Under the pieces are notes generated by a model. It saw nothing but the letters and a program-made list of their open reading frames with translations. It was not told the origin of the DNA and did not search any database. From the IMG/VR virus record IMGVR_UViG_3300013101_000135, positions 1-20,043 of that record: DNA of 20,043 nucleotides, one strand, 5' to 3'. Below are positions 19,933 to 20,043 of the stretch, piece after piece; positions within the stretch are counted from its first letter, which is position 1; each line of letters starts with the position of its first letter. The stretch comes from a virus. Made by a program: the position numbers and the translations under genes.

Positions 19933-20043
19933 ATGGAAGAAGCAACAAAACTCGTTTCACTTAATGACTTAATCACATTGAGTAATCTTGTGTTGATTAT
20001 TGCGATCCAAGTTGTACTTGGTGCTGTTAAGGTCACACTCGAA
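19933..20043 (+). CDS. 5' end of a small membrane-type protein (cut by the window)
   Basis: An open frame begins at ATG 19933 behind a very strong AGGAGGG site (about 19923-19929) and stays open to the edge (37 codons seen). Residues 16-34 form a hydrophobic helix (LSNLVLIIAIQVVLGAVKV) typical of a membrane segment. Size and function cannot be known; a holin-like or tail-associated membrane protein are both possible. Confidence 0.65.
   Translation, partial: MEEATKLVSLNDLITLSNLVLIIAIQVVLGAVKVTLE

Overview
The window is part of the genome of a tailed double-stranded DNA bacteriophage (Caudoviricetes), or of a prophage of one. The evidence is a complete head-assembly module: small and large terminase, portal, Mu gpI-type protease with scaffold, decoration protein and gpE-type major capsid protein. 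Around it are tightly packed small genes that often overlap by 1 to 17 bases, a phage nucleotide-metabolism set, two tRNA genes and an endolysin-like peptidase. I see no integrase, insertion sequence, rRNA or CRISPR array. Most genes are AT-rich. A few genes (68-aa ORF at 1809, HU-like protein, scaffold, decoration protein, capsid) have visibly higher GC and prefer C- or G-ending codons such as AAG, TTC and ATC, which looks like selection for high expression. The host cannot be named from this window.

Layout: (1) 2-4543, plus strand: accessory genes, mostly unknown. The recognisable ones are a staphylococcal-nuclease-like nuclease (988), a NYN-domain protein (2118) and a DprA/SLOG-like protein (3780). 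(2) 4577-6427: two tRNA genes (an odd Lys-type and a Met-type) flank a ribbon-helix-helix protein, small unknowns, a DUF3310 protein and flavin-dependent thymidylate synthase ThyX. (3) 6454-8505: HU-like DNA-binding protein with a long basic tail, a small membrane protein with an HExxH zinc-protease motif, a deoxynucleoside kinase and two small unknowns. (4) 8502-10632, minus strand: a 5'-3' exonuclease of the FEN family, a zinc-finger-like small protein, an M15-type peptidase that is probably the endolysin, and an unknown 164-aa protein. (5) 10760-20043, plus strand: TerS, a small linker ORF, TerL, portal, protease/scaffold, decoration protein, major capsid protein, then a strong hairpin and three genes of the likely head-completion or tail region, the last cut by the window end.

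The genes fit a lytic programme. ThyX, the deoxynucleoside kinase and the DUF3310 protein would feed dNTP synthesis. The exonuclease, DprA-like protein, HU-like protein and thermonuclease would act on DNA. The minus-strand operon would supply lysis and replication functions. The head module would build and fill the capsid. The AT-rich spacer between the divergent exonuclease and TerS genes is the clearest regulatory switch point.

The observations I find most worth checking are a nested scaffold start inside the protease gene, a tRNA-Lys lacking the near-universal U33, an unknown 68-aa gene with capsid-like codon use, a phage-encoded HExxH membrane protein, and a long GNRA-capped hairpin after the capsid gene.
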